Source: JAMCRD01 sp964633405 (GTDB lineage: Bacteria; Patescibacteriota; Minisyncoccia; UBA6257; Colwellbacteraceae). Taken from it: a stretch of 5,390 bases of DNA. Position numbers and translations under genes: made by a program. The stretch covers positions 1-5,390 of the forward strand of contig CAZWFV010000025.1 in assembly GCA_964633405.1 (NCBI GenBank), read 5' to 3'. Positions 4,570 through 5,390 of this stretch are shown one piece after another. How positions within the stretch are numbered: the first letter of the stretch is position 1; each line of letters begins with the position of its first letter. The notes under the pieces are model-generated. The model did no database searches. It was given only the letters and a program-made list of their open reading frames with translations, and was not told the origin of the DNA.

Positions 4570-4743
4570 ATGGCACAATCCAAATTCTCGGAAAACTTAA
4601 TAAGGTTAAAATGCTCCGTTTGCGGACGTTCGAATTACTACGTTCACAAGAACAAGAAGAAAGTTGAGCGGAAGATTGAGTATAAGAAGTATTGTAACTG
4701 GTGTCGCAAGCGCACTCCCCATAAGGAACTGAAGCTTAAGTAA
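4570..4743 (+). CDS. rpmG: 50S ribosomal protein bL33, zinc-ribbon form
   Basis: bL33 is a small large-subunit protein near the E site. The 57-residue product has two CxxC pairs, Cys15/Cys18 in KCSVCG and Cys42/Cys45 in YCNWCRK, which form the zinc ribbon of the Cys-containing (C+) type. The basic stretch VHKNKKKVERK (25-35) and the end HKELKLK match the family. ATG at 4570 is preferred over the GTG at 4465, because the longer frame runs through tRNA-Thr(GGU). An AGGA at 4554-4557 is a possible but distant (12 nt) ribosome binding site. The gene follows that tRNA by 27 nt, recalling the tRNA-rpmG neighbourhood of many bacteria, but tRNA-Trp, secE and nusG do not follow. Confidence 0.95.
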   Translation: MAQSKFSENLIRLKCSVCGRSNYYVHKNKKKVERKIEYKKYCNWCRKRTPHKELKLK

Positions 4744-4760
4744 TCAAGCAGGCGTTATAG

Positions 4761-5390
4761 ATGGTGCAGGATGAGCTTATCGACGAACTTATAAAGGGCG
4801 GATATCTGAAGACCCCTACGGTGATCGACGCTTTCCGATCGGTCGATCGCAGGCTCTTTGTCACTGCCGAGCATAAGGAAGAAGCTTATGAGAACAGACC
4901 CTTGCCAATAGGCTTTGATCAGACGATATCGCAGCCGCTGACAGTGGCTTTTATGCTGGAACTTCTGCAGGTCCAAGTCGGAGATAAAGTGCTGGATGTA
5001 GGTGCTGGCTCGGGGTGGCAGAGCGTATTGCTTTCTCACCTTGTCGGAGAAAGCGGCACGGTGGTCGCGGTTGAACGCATCGCCGAACTAAAGGACTTTG
5101 CCGAAAGAAATCTGGGTAATTATCCAGATTTTGCCAAGAGGATTAGATTGATCGTAGGAGACGCCTCCGTCGGTTATGCCGCAGAAGCTCCGTATGATCG
5201 GATCGTCGCCGCTGCCGCAAGTGGTGTAATTCCCGATGAATGGAAAGATCAACTTAAGATAGGAGGAACACTGGTTGCTCCAGTGGGACAGAGCATAGTT
5301 GTCGTACACAAGATAACGCCGGACAAATTTGATACCAGCAACTTCTTTGGTTTCAGTTTCGTCCCTCTGGTACGGGAGGATAAACCCTAA
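4761..5390 (+). CDS. pcm: Protein-L-isoaspartate O-methyltransferase
   Basis: The enzyme methylates the alpha-carboxyl of L-isoaspartyl residues in aged proteins with S-adenosylmethionine, so that they can revert to Asp. It is cytoplasmic and acts in protein repair. Family signatures appear in order: VIDAFRSVDRRLFV (21-34), the substrate-side QTISQP (54-59), the SAM-binding motif VLDVGAGSGWQSVLLS (77-92), the acidic VVAVERIAEL (101-110), GDAS (133-136), YDRIVAAAA (145-153), PVGQ (174-177) and FSFVPL (198-203). At 209 aa it has the normal length and appears complete, with TAA at 5388-5390. The ATG at 4761 has GCAGG (4746-4750) 10 nt upstream. It lies 17 nt after rpmG in the same direction, so co-transcription is likely. 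Confidence 0.96.
   Translation: MVQDELIDELIKGGYLKTPTVIDAFRSVDRRLFVTAEHKEEAYENRPLPIGFDQTISQPLTVAFMLELLQVQVGDKVLDVGAGSGWQSVLLSHLVGESGTVVAVERIAELKDFAERNLGNYPDFAKRIRLIVGDASVGYAAEAPYDRIVAAAASGVIPDEWKDQLKIGGTLVAPVGQSIVVVHKITPDKFDTSNFFGFSFVPLVREDKP
5374..5380 (+). promoter_or_regulatory. Shine-Dalgarno-like site at the end of pcm
   Basis: GGGAGGA is the strongest anti-SD match in the window. It lies 7 nt before the pcm stop, so it may serve a downstream gene whose start overlaps or closely follows that stop, beyond the window. It also simply encodes part of the pcm C-terminus, so this is tentative. Confidence 0.3.

Noticed and set aside
4446..4667. 73-codon plus-strand frame across tRNA-Thr(GGU) and rpmG
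   Set aside because: It runs through a tRNA gene and overlaps rpmG in another frame; it is an accidental open frame.
3848..4800. 13-nt exact repeat CTTATAAAGGGCG in tsf (3848-3860) and pcm (4788-4800)
   Set aside because: Both copies encode LIKG in helices with the same codons; a chance match is the simplest explanation.
4755..5039. 94-codon open frame on the minus strand opposite pcm
   Set aside because: It lies entirely within the convincing pcm gene and its 5' edge, and its peptide has no recognisable motif. The same applies to the other minus-strand frames opposite the transpeptidase gene, khpA, trmD, rpsB and the 3950 gene.
5108..5131. Hairpin AAATCTGG...CCAGATTT followed by a T inside pcm, terminator-like
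   Set aside because: It is AT-rich, has only a four-T run across its end, and lies in the middle of an intact coding region; probably a by-product of the codons used.

Overview
The window looks like a chromosomal housekeeping segment of a Candidate Phyla Radiation (Patescibacteria) bacterium, most likely of Parcubacteria/Paceibacteria type. The case rests on several reduced or rearranged features: an EF-Ts of only 148 residues, a TrmD that ends right after the trefoil-knot core, an rpsP-khpA-trmD block lacking rimM and rplS, rpsB-tsf with no pyrH/frr behind them, tRNA genes without encoded CCA, and an envelope L,D-transpeptidase with an SH3-like domain. Every gene is on the + strand. The code is standard: rpsB ends in TGA and no gene needs TGA read as an amino acid. 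The lineage is inferred from gene content, since no 16S rRNA is present.

Positions 1-218 hold the possible tail of an unidentified upstream gene, a sigma-70-like promoter, and a leader with a perfect 16-bp inverted repeat. Positions 219-1178 encode a secreted L,D-transpeptidase, followed by a good intrinsic terminator (1189-1227). A new promoter with a perfect TTGACA box then opens a translation block: rpsP (bS16), khpA (KH-domain RNA-binding protein), trmD (tRNA m1G37 methyltransferase), rpsB (uS2) and tsf (EF-Ts, overlapping rpsB by 4 nt). A second promoter-like element lies between trmD and rpsB. Next comes an unrecognised 92-residue protein with one membrane segment.

Positions 4280-4542 carry three tRNA genes, Tyr(GUA), Thr(UGU) and Thr(GGU), preceded by a promoter-like element. 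They lead into rpmG (zinc-ribbon bL33) and pcm (protein-L-isoaspartate O-methyltransferase), whose stop codon is the last three bases of the window.

Apart from the transpeptidase and pcm, most genes serve translation: ribosomal proteins, elongation factor exchange, tRNA modification and tRNAs. The points most worth following up are the switch-like leader of the transpeptidase gene, a Lys where TrmD normally has its catalytic Asp, promoters placed so close to start codons that the mRNAs would be nearly leaderless, and the unknown membrane protein behind tsf. No mobile element, CRISPR array or defence system is visible.
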